NCBI RefSeq assembly: GCF_036788415.1
Contig: NZ_DAIQNN010000001.1
Coordinates: 97,313-161,312 of the forward strand
Length of the DNA stretch: 64,000 bases
Direction of reading: 5' to 3'
Source of the DNA: Rubrimonas sp036788415
Lineage (GTDB): Bacteria; Pseudomonadota; Alphaproteobacteria; Rhodobacterales; Rhodobacteraceae
The position numbers were made by a program, and so were the translations under genes. Below the pieces are notes generated by a model, which did no database searches, was not told the origin of the DNA, and worked only from the letters and a program-made list of their open reading frames with translations. Of the stretch, positions 51,974 to 60,481 are shown piece after piece; the stretch's first letter is position 1; every line of letters starts with the position of its first letter.

Positions 51974-52879
51974 GTGAGCGTCGGCCTCGTCCTCTGGCTC
52001 GGCGGAGGGTTCGTCGCGGCGATGGCGTTCGCGCTCGCGTTGCGATGGGGCGCGGCCCGCGCCGGGGGCGGCGAGACCGCTATGCCGCTCACGGCGGCCT
52101 TCGGGCTGGTGGTCGTGGCGCTCTACCTCGCAACTGCGGCCTTCGCGCCGCTCATCGCGCCCTTCGGCGAGGCGGAGGTGGTGGGCGCCGCCTACGCCCC
52201 GCCCGACGCGCGGATGCGGCTGGGCGGCGACCAGCTCGGGCGCGACCTGTTCAGCCGGCTGATCTACGGCGCGCGCAACACGGTCGGCGTCGCGCTGCTG
52301 ACCACCGCCATCGCCTTTTCGGTCGGGGCGCTGCTGGGGATCGCGGCGGCGTTGCGCGGCGGCTGGGTCGATCAGGGGCTCGGGCGGCTGGCGGACCTTC
52401 TGCTGTCGATCCCGCAACTCGTCTTCGCGCTGCTGCTGCTGACGATTCTCGGCCCCGGCATGGCCAATCTGATCCTCGTGATCGCGCTCCTTTACGCGCC
52501 GCTGGTGTTCCGGCTCGCGCGGGCGGTGGCGGGGGGGATCGTGGTGACGGATTATGTCGCGGCGGCGCGGCTGCGCGGCGAGAGCGCGTGGCATCTGGTG
52601 GCGCGCGAGATCCTGCCCAACGCGGCGGCGCCGCTGGCGGCGGAGTTCGGGCTGCGCTTCTGCTTCGTCTTCCTCGCCATCGCCGGGCTGTCCTTTCTCG
52701 GGATCGGCGTCCAGCCGCCGACCGCCGACTGGGGCTCGATGGTGCGCGAGAACGCCACCTTGATCTCCTTCGGCGAAATCACCCCTCTGATCCCCGCCGG
52801 CGCCATCGCCCTGCTGACGGTGGCGGTGAATTTCGTGGTGGACTGGCTGCTGCGCCGGTCCTCCGGGCTGGAGGGCTGA
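51974..52879 (+). CDS. Peptide-type ABC transporter permease (DppC/OppC-like)
   Basis: 301-residue permease from GTG 51974. LIAPFGEAEVVGAAYAPPD and LGGDQLGRDLFSRLIYGARNTVGVALLTTAIAF are the OppC/DppC hallmarks, and the EAA loop is AAARLRGESAWHLVAREILPNAAAPLAAEF. GIGVQPPTADWGSMVRENA is the conserved periplasmic loop. It pairs with the upstream permease to form the channel and is followed by the ATPase gene after 3 bases. Confidence 0.93.
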   Translation: MSVGLVLWLGGGFVAAMAFALALRWGAARAGGGETAMPLTAAFGLVVVALYLATAAFAPLIAPFGEAEVVGAAYAPPDARMRLGGDQLGRDLFSRLIYGARNTVGVALLTTAIAFSVGALLGIAAALRGGWVDQGLGRLADLLLSIPQLVFALLLLTILGPGMANLILVIALLYAPLVFRLARAVAGGIVVTDYVAAARLRGESAWHLVAREILPNAAAPLAAEFGLRFCFVFLAIAGLSFLGIGVQPPTADWGSMVRENATLISFGEITPLIPAGAIALLTVAVNFVVDWLLRRSSGLEG

Positions 52880-52882
52880 GCG

Positions 52883-54532
52883 ATGGCCGACGCGCCGCTG
52901 CTGCGCATCGAGGGCCTGCGCGTCGAAGGCGGCGCCGGGGCGGGGCGCGTCGAGATCCTCAAGGGCGTGAGCCTCAGCCTGCGACGCGGCGAAGTCATGG
53001 GGATCATCGGCGAATCGGGCGCGGGCAAGTCCACGCTCGGCCTCGCGGCGATGGGCTATGCGCGCGAGGGCTGCCGGATCGCGGGCGGGCGCATCGTGTT
53101 CGACGGGCGCGAACTGACCGAAGCTTCGGAGGCGGAGCTGCGGGCGCTGCGCGGGGCGCGGATCGCTTACGTCGCGCAATCGGCGGCGGCGAGCTTCAAC
53201 CCCGCCCACAAGCTGATCGACCAGCATGTCGAAGCGCCGGTGATCCACGGGCTCGCCTCGCGCGCCGACAGCATGGCGGATGCGGTCGCGCTCTATCGCC
53301 GGCTGCGGCTGCCCAACCCCGAGGAGATCGGCTTCCGCTATCCCCATCAGGTCTCGGGCGGTCAGCTGCAGCGCTGCATGACCGCGATGGCGATGGCCTG
53401 CCGGCCCGATCTGATCGTGTTCGACGAGCCGACCACCGCGCTCGACGTCACCACCCAGATCGAAGTGCTGACCGCGATCCGCGACATCGTGCGCCGCTTC
53501 GACACGGCGGCGCTCTACATCACCCACGACCTCGCCGTGGTGGCGCAGATGGCCGACGTGATCAAGGTGCTGCGCCACGGCGAGGAGGTCGAGACGGCGC
53601 CGGCGCGCCAGATGCTCGCCGCCCCGCGCGAGGCCTATACGCGGTCTCTCTGGGCGGTGCGCGGCTTCCGCCGAGACGCGCAGCCCGCCCCCGCGGTCGG
53701 GGAAGCGCCGGTGCTGGAGCTGCGGGGCGTCTCGGCCTCCTATGGCGGGACGCGGGCGCTGTGCGAGGTGTCCTTCGCGGCGCATCGCGGTCGGACGCTG
53801 GCGTTGGTGGGGGAGTCGGGCTCGGGCAAGTCCACCGCGGCGCGCGCGGCGGCGGGGCTGCTGACGCCCGATTCGGGCGAGACGCTGCTCGACGGGGAGG
53901 TCCTCGCCCCGAGCTATCGCCGCCGGACGCAGGACCAGCTGCGCCGCATCCAGATGATCTGGCAGAGCGCCGACACCGCGCTCAATCCGCGGCGGCGGTT
54001 GCGCGACATCGTCGGGCGGCCCGCGGCGCTGCATCGCGGCCTGCGGGGGCGGGCGCTGCGGCGGCGGGTGGACGAACTGCTCGACCAGATCGAGCTCGAC
54101 CCCGCCGCCTTCCGCGACCGCTACCCGCCGGAGCTGTCGGGTGGGCAGAAGCAGCGCGTCGGCATCGCCCGCGCGCTCGCCGCCGAGCCGGACGTGGTGA
54201 TCTGCGACGAAGTCACCAGCGCGCTCGACCAGATCGTCGCCGAAGGAATCCTGCGGCTGCTCGACCGGCTGCAGCGCGAGCTCGGGCTGGCGCTGGTGTT
54301 CATCACCCACGATCTGGCGACGGTGCGCGCCATCGCCGACGACGTCGTGGTGATGCAGGGCGGGCGGGTGGTCGAGGCGGGTCCGAAGGCCGCGATGCTG
54401 AGCCCGCCGCATCACCCCTACACGGCGAAGCTGCTGGCGAGCGTGCCGGAGATGGACCCGGACTGGCTCGACCGGCTCCTCGCTGCGCGCGGCGAGGCGC
54501 TCTCGGGCGCGCAGCCGGCGCTCGGTCGGTGA
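52883..54532 (+). CDS. Fused dual ABC transporter ATP-binding protein (DppD-DppF type)
   Basis: 549 residues with two complete ATPase domains. Domain 1: Walker A GESGAGKSTLG, signature VSGGQLQRC, Walker B LIVFDEPTTALDV. Domain 2: Walker A GESGSGKSTAA, signature LSGGQKQRVGIARALA, Walker B VVICDEVTSALD. It powers the two permeases encoded before it. The YejF/GsiA-like fused layout is common for peptide, glutathione or nickel systems; without the binding protein the substrate is unknown. Confidence 0.94.
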   Translation: MADAPLLRIEGLRVEGGAGAGRVEILKGVSLSLRRGEVMGIIGESGAGKSTLGLAAMGYAREGCRIAGGRIVFDGRELTEASEAELRALRGARIAYVAQSAAASFNPAHKLIDQHVEAPVIHGLASRADSMADAVALYRRLRLPNPEEIGFRYPHQVSGGQLQRCMTAMAMACRPDLIVFDEPTTALDVTTQIEVLTAIRDIVRRFDTAALYITHDLAVVAQMADVIKVLRHGEEVETAPARQMLAAPREAYTRSLWAVRGFRRDAQPAPAVGEAPVLELRGVSASYGGTRALCEVSFAAHRGRTLALVGESGSGKSTAARAAAGLLTPDSGETLLDGEVLAPSYRRRTQDQLRRIQMIWQSADTALNPRRRLRDIVGRPAALHRGLRGRALRRRVDELLDQIELDPAAFRDRYPPELSGGQKQRVGIARALAAEPDVVICDEVTSALDQIVAEGILRLLDRLQRELGLALVFITHDLATVRAIADDVVVMQGGRVVEAGPKAAMLSPPHHPYTAKLLASVPEMDPDWLDRLLAARGEALSGAQPALGR

Positions 54533-54606
54533 ACCGGCGCCTTTTGGTCGTGCGACGACCGGTCTTGCCCTGCAACGCGCGCCGCGCCTGATTCGCCATC
54601 GACCCG

Positions 54607-54633
54607 CCGCTTTTCCGCCTATAGAAAAGGCGG
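54607..54633. repeat. Inverted repeat between the ABC and TRAP operons
   Basis: CCGCTTTTC (54607-54615) and GAAAAGGCGG (54624-54633) form a stem of nine pairs with one bulged base and an 8-base loop. No T tract follows, so it is either a weak terminator for the ABC operon or an operator upstream of the TRAP genes. Confidence 0.45.
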
Positions 54634-54677
54634 TGCGTGACAAATCCGTCGCATCCGGAGAAAAAACGGGAGGTTCC

Positions 54678-55670
54678 ATGTTCGGTTTCCACCAGCTGCT
54701 CGCAGGCTTCGTCGCCGGCGCGGCCGTCGCCGCGACTATGAGCGCCGCGCCAGCCCTCGCGCAGGACAAGACGGGCTGGCCGACCAACTTCACCATCGGC
54801 ACGGCCAGCCAGGGCGGCACCTACTTCGTCTATGGCGCGGGCTGGGCGAACCTGATCACCGAGGCGCTCGGCGTGCCCAACAGCGCCGAGGCGACCGACG
54901 GGCCGATCCAGAACGCCGCCGGCATCCAGCTCGGCGACTATGATTTCGGCATGGTCACGATGGGCCCGGCGCGCGACGCCTGGACCGGCAACAGCCCGCT
55001 GGCGCCGGGCGTCAAGCATGACAAGCTGCGCGCGCTGTTCCCGATGTATCAGACCGGCTTCCACTTCATCGCGCTGAAGAGCTCGGGCATCACGACCCTG
55101 TCGGACGTGCCGGATGGCGCGCGCGTCGGCGTCGGCCCGCAGGGCGGCACGCCGGGCACCTACATCCCGCAGATCTTCGAGGCGCTCGGCAAGACCATCA
55201 CCGTGCAGTATGGCGGCGCGGCGGACCTCGCGGGCCAGTTGCAGGACGGCCAGATCGACGTGTTCGGCTTCGCCGCCGGCGTGCCCTTCCCCGCCTTCGC
55301 GCAGGTCGAGGCGCAGGTGGCGGTCAACTTCATCGGTTTCACCGACGAGGAGATGGCGAAGGTCGTCGAGGCGCTGCCGGTGAGCCCGTTCAAGATCCCC
55401 TCCACCGCCTATTCCTCGCTGGAGGAGGATCAGAACTCGGTCGCGATGTGGAACTTCGCCGTCGCTTCGGCCGATCTGCCGGAGAGCTTCGTGTACGAAG
55501 TGACCAAGGCCATCATGACCAATCACGACAAGATGATGAGCATCCACAAGTCGTCCTCCGAAACCCTGCCGGAGAATTTCGACAAGAACACCTTCCTGCC
55601 GTGGCATCCGGGCGCGGCGCGCTGGTTCGAGGAGAACGGCTTCGCGATACCCGCCGATCTGAAGGGCTGA
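54678..55670 (+). CDS. TAXI-type TRAP transporter solute-binding protein
   Basis: 330 residues from ATG 54678 with GGGAGG just upstream. A signal peptide (LLAGFVAGAAVAATMSAAPALAQ) precedes the TAXI-family core: NFTIGTASQGGTYFVYGAGWANLI, PIQNAAGIQLGDYDFGMVTMGPARDAW, RVGVGPQGGTPGTYIPQIFEALG. It binds substrate in the periplasm for the fused permease encoded next. TAXI proteins often bind glutamate, glutamine or other dicarboxylates; the ligand here is unknown. Confidence 0.94.
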   Translation: MFGFHQLLAGFVAGAAVAATMSAAPALAQDKTGWPTNFTIGTASQGGTYFVYGAGWANLITEALGVPNSAEATDGPIQNAAGIQLGDYDFGMVTMGPARDAWTGNSPLAPGVKHDKLRALFPMYQTGFHFIALKSSGITTLSDVPDGARVGVGPQGGTPGTYIPQIFEALGKTITVQYGGAADLAGQLQDGQIDVFGFAAGVPFPAFAQVEAQVAVNFIGFTDEEMAKVVEALPVSPFKIPSTAYSSLEEDQNSVAMWNFAVASADLPESFVYEVTKAIMTNHDKMMSIHKSSSETLPENFDKNTFLPWHPGAARWFEENGFAIPADLKG

Positions 55671-55699
55671 CGCCCTTCCGCACGGCCCGCCGACGAGGT

Positions 55700-55743
55700 C
55701 CGGCGCGCGCTGCGCCGGGCCTCCCATCATAACAATGGGGAGG
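55700..55743 (+). promoter_or_regulatory. Two RNA hairpins in the TRAP binding protein/permease gap
   Basis: First hairpin: CCGGCGC (55700-55706), loop gcgct, GCGCCGG (55712-55718), a perfect 7-bp stem. Second: CCTCCCAT (55720-55727) pairs with ATGGGGAGG (55735-55743) with one bulge; the latter contains the ribosome-binding site of the permease gene (ATG 55751). The pair could cause 3' stabilisation of the binding-protein message and reduce permease translation. Confidence 0.55.
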
Positions 55744-55750
55744 AAAGGCG

Positions 55751-57880
55751 ATGGCGGATGCGACGCGCAAGATCGACGCTGCCGGGGCCGACGACGAGCC
55801 GCCGGCGGGGTATGAGAGGATTTTCGACGTCAAGGTCGCCAGCTGGGCGATGCAGATCGCCTGCGTGGCCTACGCAGCTTGGCATCTCTGGGTGCTCAAC
55901 GTCGCGCCGCTCGAGACGCTGACATTCCGGATCATTCATGTCGCCGGCGCTCTCTGCATCGGCTTTCTGCTCGCCCGACCGGGGCTCGGGCGCGGAACGC
56001 TGCCCAAGCCGGCGGCGGCGGCGCTCGACGTCGTCTCGCTCGCATTGGTCGGCCATGCGCTGGCGCGGCTCGCCTATGCGCAGATCCATGTCTCCGGCGG
56101 CGGCGCGATGGAGCCGTGGGTGTTCGCCGGTTTCGGCGAAAGCCTGACCGCGGGGATCGCGGTCGCGATCGTCGCGGGCTGGTTCTCGCCGCCGCGCGAG
56201 ACGGTGTTCCCCTGGCGCGACCTGATCCTCGTCGGCGCCACGATCGCGGTGGCGTGGTTCATGCTGTTCGGTTTCGAGCACATGGCGCTGCGGCTGCGCG
56301 CGGGCACCGGCTTCGCCGATCCGCAGAACGGCTGGACGGCGCTCGCCGGCGTGATGCTGATCCTCGAACTGACGCGCCGTGTGGCGGGGCTCGCGCTGGT
56401 GGTGATCTCGGCCGTGTTCATCTCCTACGCCTTCACCGGGCCCTTTCTGCCGGGGTTCCTCGAGCACAAGGGCTACGAGATCTGGCGCTTCTTCAGCTAT
56501 CTCTACACCGGAAACGGGATTCTGGGGCCGACGACGGCGGTCTCCTCGACCTACATCATCCTGTTCATCATCTTCGCGGCCTTTCTGCAGGCCTCGCGCG
56601 TCGGCGAGTATTTCGTGAACTTCGCCTTCGCCGCCGCCGGCCATGCGCGCGGCGGCCCCGCCAAGGTCGCGGTGTTCGCCTCGGGGCTGATGGGGATGAT
56701 CAACGGCACCTCGGCGGGGAACGTGGTGGCGACCGGCTCGCTGACCATCCCGCTGATGAAGAAAGTCGGCTACAAGCCGCAGACGGCTGCAGCCGTCGAG
56801 GCGGGGGCGTCGACGGGCGGCCAGATCATGCCGCCGATCATGGGCGCCGGCGCCTTCATCATGGCCGAGATCACTGGCATCCCCTACACCGAACTCGTCG
56901 TCGCCGCGCTGATCCCCGCGGTGCTCTACTTCACCTCGATCTATTTCATGGTGGATTTCGAGGCGCGGCGCCTCGGCATGAAAGGGTTGCCGCGCGACGA
57001 ACTGCCGGTGTTCAGGGAGCTCGCCAAGAAGGCGTTCCTGTTCATTCCGATCTTCATTCTGATCTTCGCGCTCTATTCGGGCTATTCGGTGATCCGCGCC
57101 GGGGCCTACGCCACCGCCTCGGCGGCGATCGTCAGCTGGCTCACCCCGCATGCGATGGGGCCGCGCAAGCTGTGGGACGCGCTGGCGCTGGCGGCGCGGA
57201 TGAGCATCCAGATCATCGCGGTCTGCGCCTGCGCGGGCATCATCGTCGGCGTCATCGCGATGACCGGGGTGGGGTCGCGCTTCTCGTCGCTGCTGCTGGG
57301 GCTCGCCGAGCACAGCCAGCTGCTCGCGCTCTTCTTCGCCATGCTGATCGCGATCATTCTCGGCATGGGGATGCCGACCACGGCGGCCTATGCGGTGGCG
57401 GCGTCGGTGGTGGCGCCGGGGCTGGTCGATCTCGGCATCCAGCCGCTCATCGCGCATTTCTTCGTCTTTTACTACGCGGTGGTCTCGGCGATCACGCCGC
57501 CTGTGGCGCTGGCGGCCTATGCGGGCGCGGCGATCGCGGGGTCCGAGCCGATGAAGACCTCGGTCGAGAGCTTCAAGATCGGGCTCGCGGCTTTCATCGT
57601 GCCCTTCATGTTCTTCTACTCGCCGGGGCTGCTGATGGAGGGCGAGTGGCTTGTGGTGCTGCGCAACTTCCTGACGGCGACGGCCGGGGTCTATCTGCTG
57701 TCGGCGGCGGTGACGGGCTATCTGCGGGCGCCGCTGAACCTGGCGCTGCGCGTCGCGGTGCTGGCGGCGGCGATGCTGATGATCTCCGGCGGTCTGCTGA
57801 CCGATCTGATCGGGGTCGGGGTCGGGCTCGGCGTCTGGGCGCTGCAGAGCCGTCAGGCGGCGCCGCGCCCCGCCGAGTAG
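55751..57880 (+). CDS. TRAP transporter fused 4TM/12TM permease
   Basis: 709-residue fused DctQM-type permease used with TAXI binding proteins. The large-subunit core shows GYEIWRFFSYLYTGNGILGP, FFIxF-like hydrophobic helices, GLMGMINGTSAGNVVATGSLTIPLMKKVGYKPQTAAAVEAGASTGGQIMPPIMGAGAFIMAEITGIPY and GMGMPTTAAYAVAASVVAPGL, the TRAP signature. It uses the sodium gradient. Its last 28 bases overlap the 3' end of the convergent hydroxypyruvate isomerase gene. Confidence 0.95.
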   Translation: MADATRKIDAAGADDEPPAGYERIFDVKVASWAMQIACVAYAAWHLWVLNVAPLETLTFRIIHVAGALCIGFLLARPGLGRGTLPKPAAAALDVVSLALVGHALARLAYAQIHVSGGGAMEPWVFAGFGESLTAGIAVAIVAGWFSPPRETVFPWRDLILVGATIAVAWFMLFGFEHMALRLRAGTGFADPQNGWTALAGVMLILELTRRVAGLALVVISAVFISYAFTGPFLPGFLEHKGYEIWRFFSYLYTGNGILGPTTAVSSTYIILFIIFAAFLQASRVGEYFVNFAFAAAGHARGGPAKVAVFASGLMGMINGTSAGNVVATGSLTIPLMKKVGYKPQTAAAVEAGASTGGQIMPPIMGAGAFIMAEITGIPYTELVVAALIPAVLYFTSIYFMVDFEARRLGMKGLPRDELPVFRELAKKAFLFIPIFILIFALYSGYSVIRAGAYATASAAIVSWLTPHAMGPRKLWDALALAARMSIQIIAVCACAGIIVGVIAMTGVGSRFSSLLLGLAEHSQLLALFFAMLIAIILGMGMPTTAAYAVAASVVAPGLVDLGIQPLIAHFFVFYYAVVSAITPPVALAAYAGAAIAGSEPMKTSVESFKIGLAAFIVPFMFFYSPGLLMEGEWLVVLRNFLTATAGVYLLSAAVTGYLRAPLNLALRVAVLAAAMLMISGGLLTDLIGVGVGLGVWALQSRQAAPRPAE

Positions 57881-58629
57881 GGCGCGAGCCAGCCGAGGCC
57901 GTCCTCGGTGCGGGCGGCGGGGCGGTACTCCGCCCCGACCCACCCCGCATAGCCGATGCGGTCCAACTCCGCCATCAGCCAGTCGAGCCGCGTTTCGCCC
58001 CTGTCCGGCTCGGCGCGGTCGGGGACGCCCGCGATCTGGACATGGCCGATCGCGGAGCCGAGCGCCTCGATCCGGCGGGTGAGGTCGCCCTCCATGATCT
58101 GGAGGTGGTAGAGGTCGAGCTGGAGCGACAGGTTCGGCGCCCCGACCGCCTCGATCACGCGCAGCGCGTCCTCTGTGCGGCTCAAATGATAGCCGGGCAT
58201 GTCGCGGCTGTTGATCGGCTCGATGGCGAACAGACGCTCCGGCGCGCTGGCGCAGGCGCGGCGCAAGTTGGCGACATAGGTCGCGCGCGCCGCGGCGCCC
58301 TCGGCGATCCCGGCCATGATGTGTATGCGTCCGGCGCCGAGCGCGTCCGCCGTGGCCAGCGCCGTCTCCAGAGCGGCCTCGAAGCGCGCCTCCGCGCCGG
58401 GGAGGGCGGCGAGGCCGCGCTCGCCCGCAGCCCAGTCGCCCGGCGGCGCGTTGATCAGGACGAGCGGCAGGCCGGCTGCGTCGAGCGCCGCGCGCAGATC
58501 CTCCGCCGCCGCGTCGTAGGGAAACAGACTTTCGACGCCCGAGAAGCCGGCCTCGGCGGCGGCTGCGGCGCGCGCGAGCAGCGGGCGCTCGGTGAACAGC
58601 CACGAGATGTTGGCGGCGAAACGCGGCAT
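57853..58629 (-). CDS. hyi: Hydroxypyruvate isomerase
   Basis: 258-residue TIM-barrel sugar isomerase that interconverts hydroxypyruvate and tartronate semialdehyde. The family opening is MPRFAANISWLFTERPLLARAAAAAEAGFSGVE; the glutamate/metal-site stretches are FAIEPINSRDMPGYHLSRTEDAL, LSLQLDLYHLQIMEGDLTRRI and HVQIAGVPDRAEPDRGE, ending with YAGWVGAEYRPA. It is 15 bases downstream of phaC on the same strand. A glyoxylate carboligase or tartronate semialdehyde reductase gene, its usual partners, is not in the window. Confidence 0.92.
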   Translation of the reverse strand: MPRFAANISWLFTERPLLARAAAAAEAGFSGVESLFPYDAAAEDLRAALDAAGLPLVLINAPPGDWAAGERGLAALPGAEARFEAALETALATADALGAGRIHIMAGIAEGAAARATYVANLRRACASAPERLFAIEPINSRDMPGYHLSRTEDALRVIEAVGAPNLSLQLDLYHLQIMEGDLTRRIEALGSAIGHVQIAGVPDRAEPDRGETRLDWLMAELDRIGYAGWVGAEYRPAARTEDGLGWLAPYSAGRGAA

Positions 58630-58644
58630 CGACGGCTCCCTCGG

Positions 58645-59715
58645 TCAGGCGGGCAGGGCGTCGGCGCGCAGCCAGTCGACGAGCGCCGCGCCGAGCTGTC
58701 CGCGCGCGCGCGCCGACACGAAGACGCCGATATGGCCCGCGTCGAGCGTCAGGGCGCGGCATGGGGCGCGGGTCAGCAGCGGCGCGAGCGCCAGCGAACA
58801 GGGCGGCGGCACGATGTGGTCGCGCCGCCCGCAGACGATGAGGGTCGGCGCGGCGATCTCGCGCAGGTCCACGGCGCGGCCGTCGAGGATCAGGTCGCCC
58901 GCGATGAGCAGGTTGTCGCGATAGCAGTCGCACAGCATCTGACGCGCCGCCTCGCCGGGATGGTGCGGGCGGTCGGCGATCCAGCGCTCCATGCGCAGGA
59001 AGGCGCGCAAGGCGGCGGGGTCGTCGGCGGTGGCGACCAGCTGCGAGGTGTATTTTCGGCGGCTGCGCACCGGAGTTAGGGCGTGGAAGGCCGAGCCCAT
59101 CGCACCGCCGGGCAACCCGCCCAGCGCGTCGACGAGGCCTTCGAGCGTTTCCCGGTCGATGGCGCGGATCCAGCGCGGCAAAAGGGCGGCGGGGTCGGCG
59201 TGGAAGTCGATGGGGGTGACGATCAGCGCGAGGCCGGCGAGGGTTTCGGGATCGCGGGCGGCGAGGCAGGCCCCGAACACGCCGCCTTCGCAGACCCCGA
59301 GCAGCGCGGGGCGGCGGCTGGTCGCCTCCGTCACATGGGCGACGCATCCGGCGAGCAGGTCGTCCACGCAATCGGCGAGGCTCACGAAGCGCTCAGCCCG
59401 GCCCGGCGCGCCCCAGTCGAGGCTGAAGAGGTCGACCCCGCGCTCCAGCAGGTCGCGGGCCAGCGAGCGGTCCGCGTCGAGATCGGTCATGGTGGGGCGT
59501 CCGACCAGACCATGCGCGACGATCAACGGCGGCAGGCGCGGATCGGCGGCGGCGCGCGGGCGGTAGCGGCGCAGGGTGAGCTTGTCGCGCCGGAAAACCG
59601 GGTCTGACGGTGTGGGGCCGATGGCGATCTCCGCCTCCTCGACGGCGGCGAGGGCGGCGACCGCGCGCCAGAACCGGGCCGGCGCGTCGAGGGCGGGTAA
59701 AACGGCGGCGCTCAT
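58645..59715 (-). CDS. phaC: Class III poly(3-hydroxyalkanoate) synthase subunit PhaC
   Basis: 356-residue catalytic subunit of PHA synthase, which polymerises hydroxyacyl-CoA into storage granules. The triad is clear: Cys142 in the lipase-like box GVCEGG, Asp299 in VCGRRDHIVPP and His328 in DAGHIGVF, positions close to Allochromatium PhaC (149, 302, 331). DLFSLDWGAPGRAER and MDRALxxF-like DCVDDLLAGCVAHV are class III features, as is the short length (class I enzymes are about 590 residues). ATG 59715 overlaps the phaE stop in ATGA. Confidence 0.95.
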   Translation of the reverse strand: MSAAVLPALDAPARFWRAVAALAAVEEAEIAIGPTPSDPVFRRDKLTLRRYRPRAAADPRLPPLIVAHGLVGRPTMTDLDADRSLARDLLERGVDLFSLDWGAPGRAERFVSLADCVDDLLAGCVAHVTEATSRRPALLGVCEGGVFGACLAARDPETLAGLALIVTPIDFHADPAALLPRWIRAIDRETLEGLVDALGGLPGGAMGSAFHALTPVRSRRKYTSQLVATADDPAALRAFLRMERWIADRPHHPGEAARQMLCDCYRDNLLIAGDLILDGRAVDLREIAAPTLIVCGRRDHIVPPPCSLALAPLLTRAPCRALTLDAGHIGVFVSARARGQLGAALVDWLRADALPA

Positions 59716-60467
59716 CTGCGTCCGAGCTCGCGTTTGAGCGCGCGCAGCTCGCGCCGCAGCTCGGTCAGCCCGCGGTGCAGGTCGTCCACTTCGCGCCGGG
59801 TCGGCAGGGCGCGCGACTCGCACCAGGCCTCGACCATCGCGGTCTCCACGTCGCGCAGCGCGACCGCGGCGGCGAGCAGGCGCGCCTGCGAGACGATGAA
59901 GGCCCCGCTCGCGTGCAGCGCGTCGAGTTCGGCGGCGGCTTCGGCTTCCCACAGCGCCTGGAGCCGCTCGGGCGCCAGCGGCGGGTCGGCGCTCGCGGCG
60001 CGGGCGGCGCGCTCGACGAGGCGGGTCCACGCGGCGCCGACGAGGCGGCGATGGGCGGCGCGGGCGCGCCGCAGGGCGCGCCAGGCTTGCGTCGCCGGCA
60101 GCCCCGCCCGGCCCATTTCGGCGAGCTCCGAGGGCGGCGGGCCGTCTATCAGCCGGCGCAAGGCTGGGTCGACGGCGTCCTCGCCGGCGAAGAGCCAGCA
60201 GCCGGGGTCGAGCAGCCGCGCCAGCGTCTCGGCTCCGGTCGCGCTGCGCGCGGCGGCGCTCGCGCGCTCGGCGCTGGCGCGCCAGAGCGCGCTTTGCGTC
60301 TGAAGCGCCCCCCAGAGCGCGTCGGCGTCGTCGGCCTCGACCGCGAGGGCTTCGGCGGCGGCGGCCTGGGCGCGGGCGAGCGCCGACCAGCCTTCGGACC
60401 AGCCTTTCAGCAGGGCGTCGACGCCGGATGCGCCTTGATCGTTTACGTTCTCGCCGCCGCCGTCCAT
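59712..60467 (-). CDS. phaE: Class III PHA synthase subunit PhaE
   Basis: 251 residues, shorter than the ~360 of Allochromatium PhaE. A helical, alanine-rich protein with WSEGWSALARAQAAAAEALAVEA at the start and a C-terminal heptad helix VDDLHRGLTELRRELRALKRELGRR, which is the PhaE/PhaR-type ending that binds PhaC. The conserved FIVSQARLLAAAVALRDVETAMVEAW helix is also visible. It precedes phaC with ATGA overlap and lies 14 bases after the aminotransferase stop. The assignment relies on position and C-terminal features, since this subunit diverges quickly. Confidence 0.85.
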   Translation of the reverse strand: MDGGGENVNDQGASGVDALLKGWSEGWSALARAQAAAAEALAVEADDADALWGALQTQSALWRASAERASAAARSATGAETLARLLDPGCWLFAGEDAVDPALRRLIDGPPPSELAEMGRAGLPATQAWRALRRARAAHRRLVGAAWTRLVERAARAASADPPLAPERLQALWEAEAAAELDALHASGAFIVSQARLLAAAVALRDVETAMVEAWCESRALPTRREVDDLHRGLTELRRELRALKRELGRR

Positions 60468-60481
60468 CGCCTCGGCGCGTC

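Noticed and set aside
51902..54820. 972-codon open frame on the - strand opposite the ABC permease and ATPase
   Set aside because: No family features; the + strand genes carry full ABC motifs.
55727..59371. 1,200-codon open frame on the - strand across the TRAP permease and phaC region
   Set aside because: Composition typical of an antisense shadow; the overlapping TRAP permease, hyi and phaC genes have clear family motifs.
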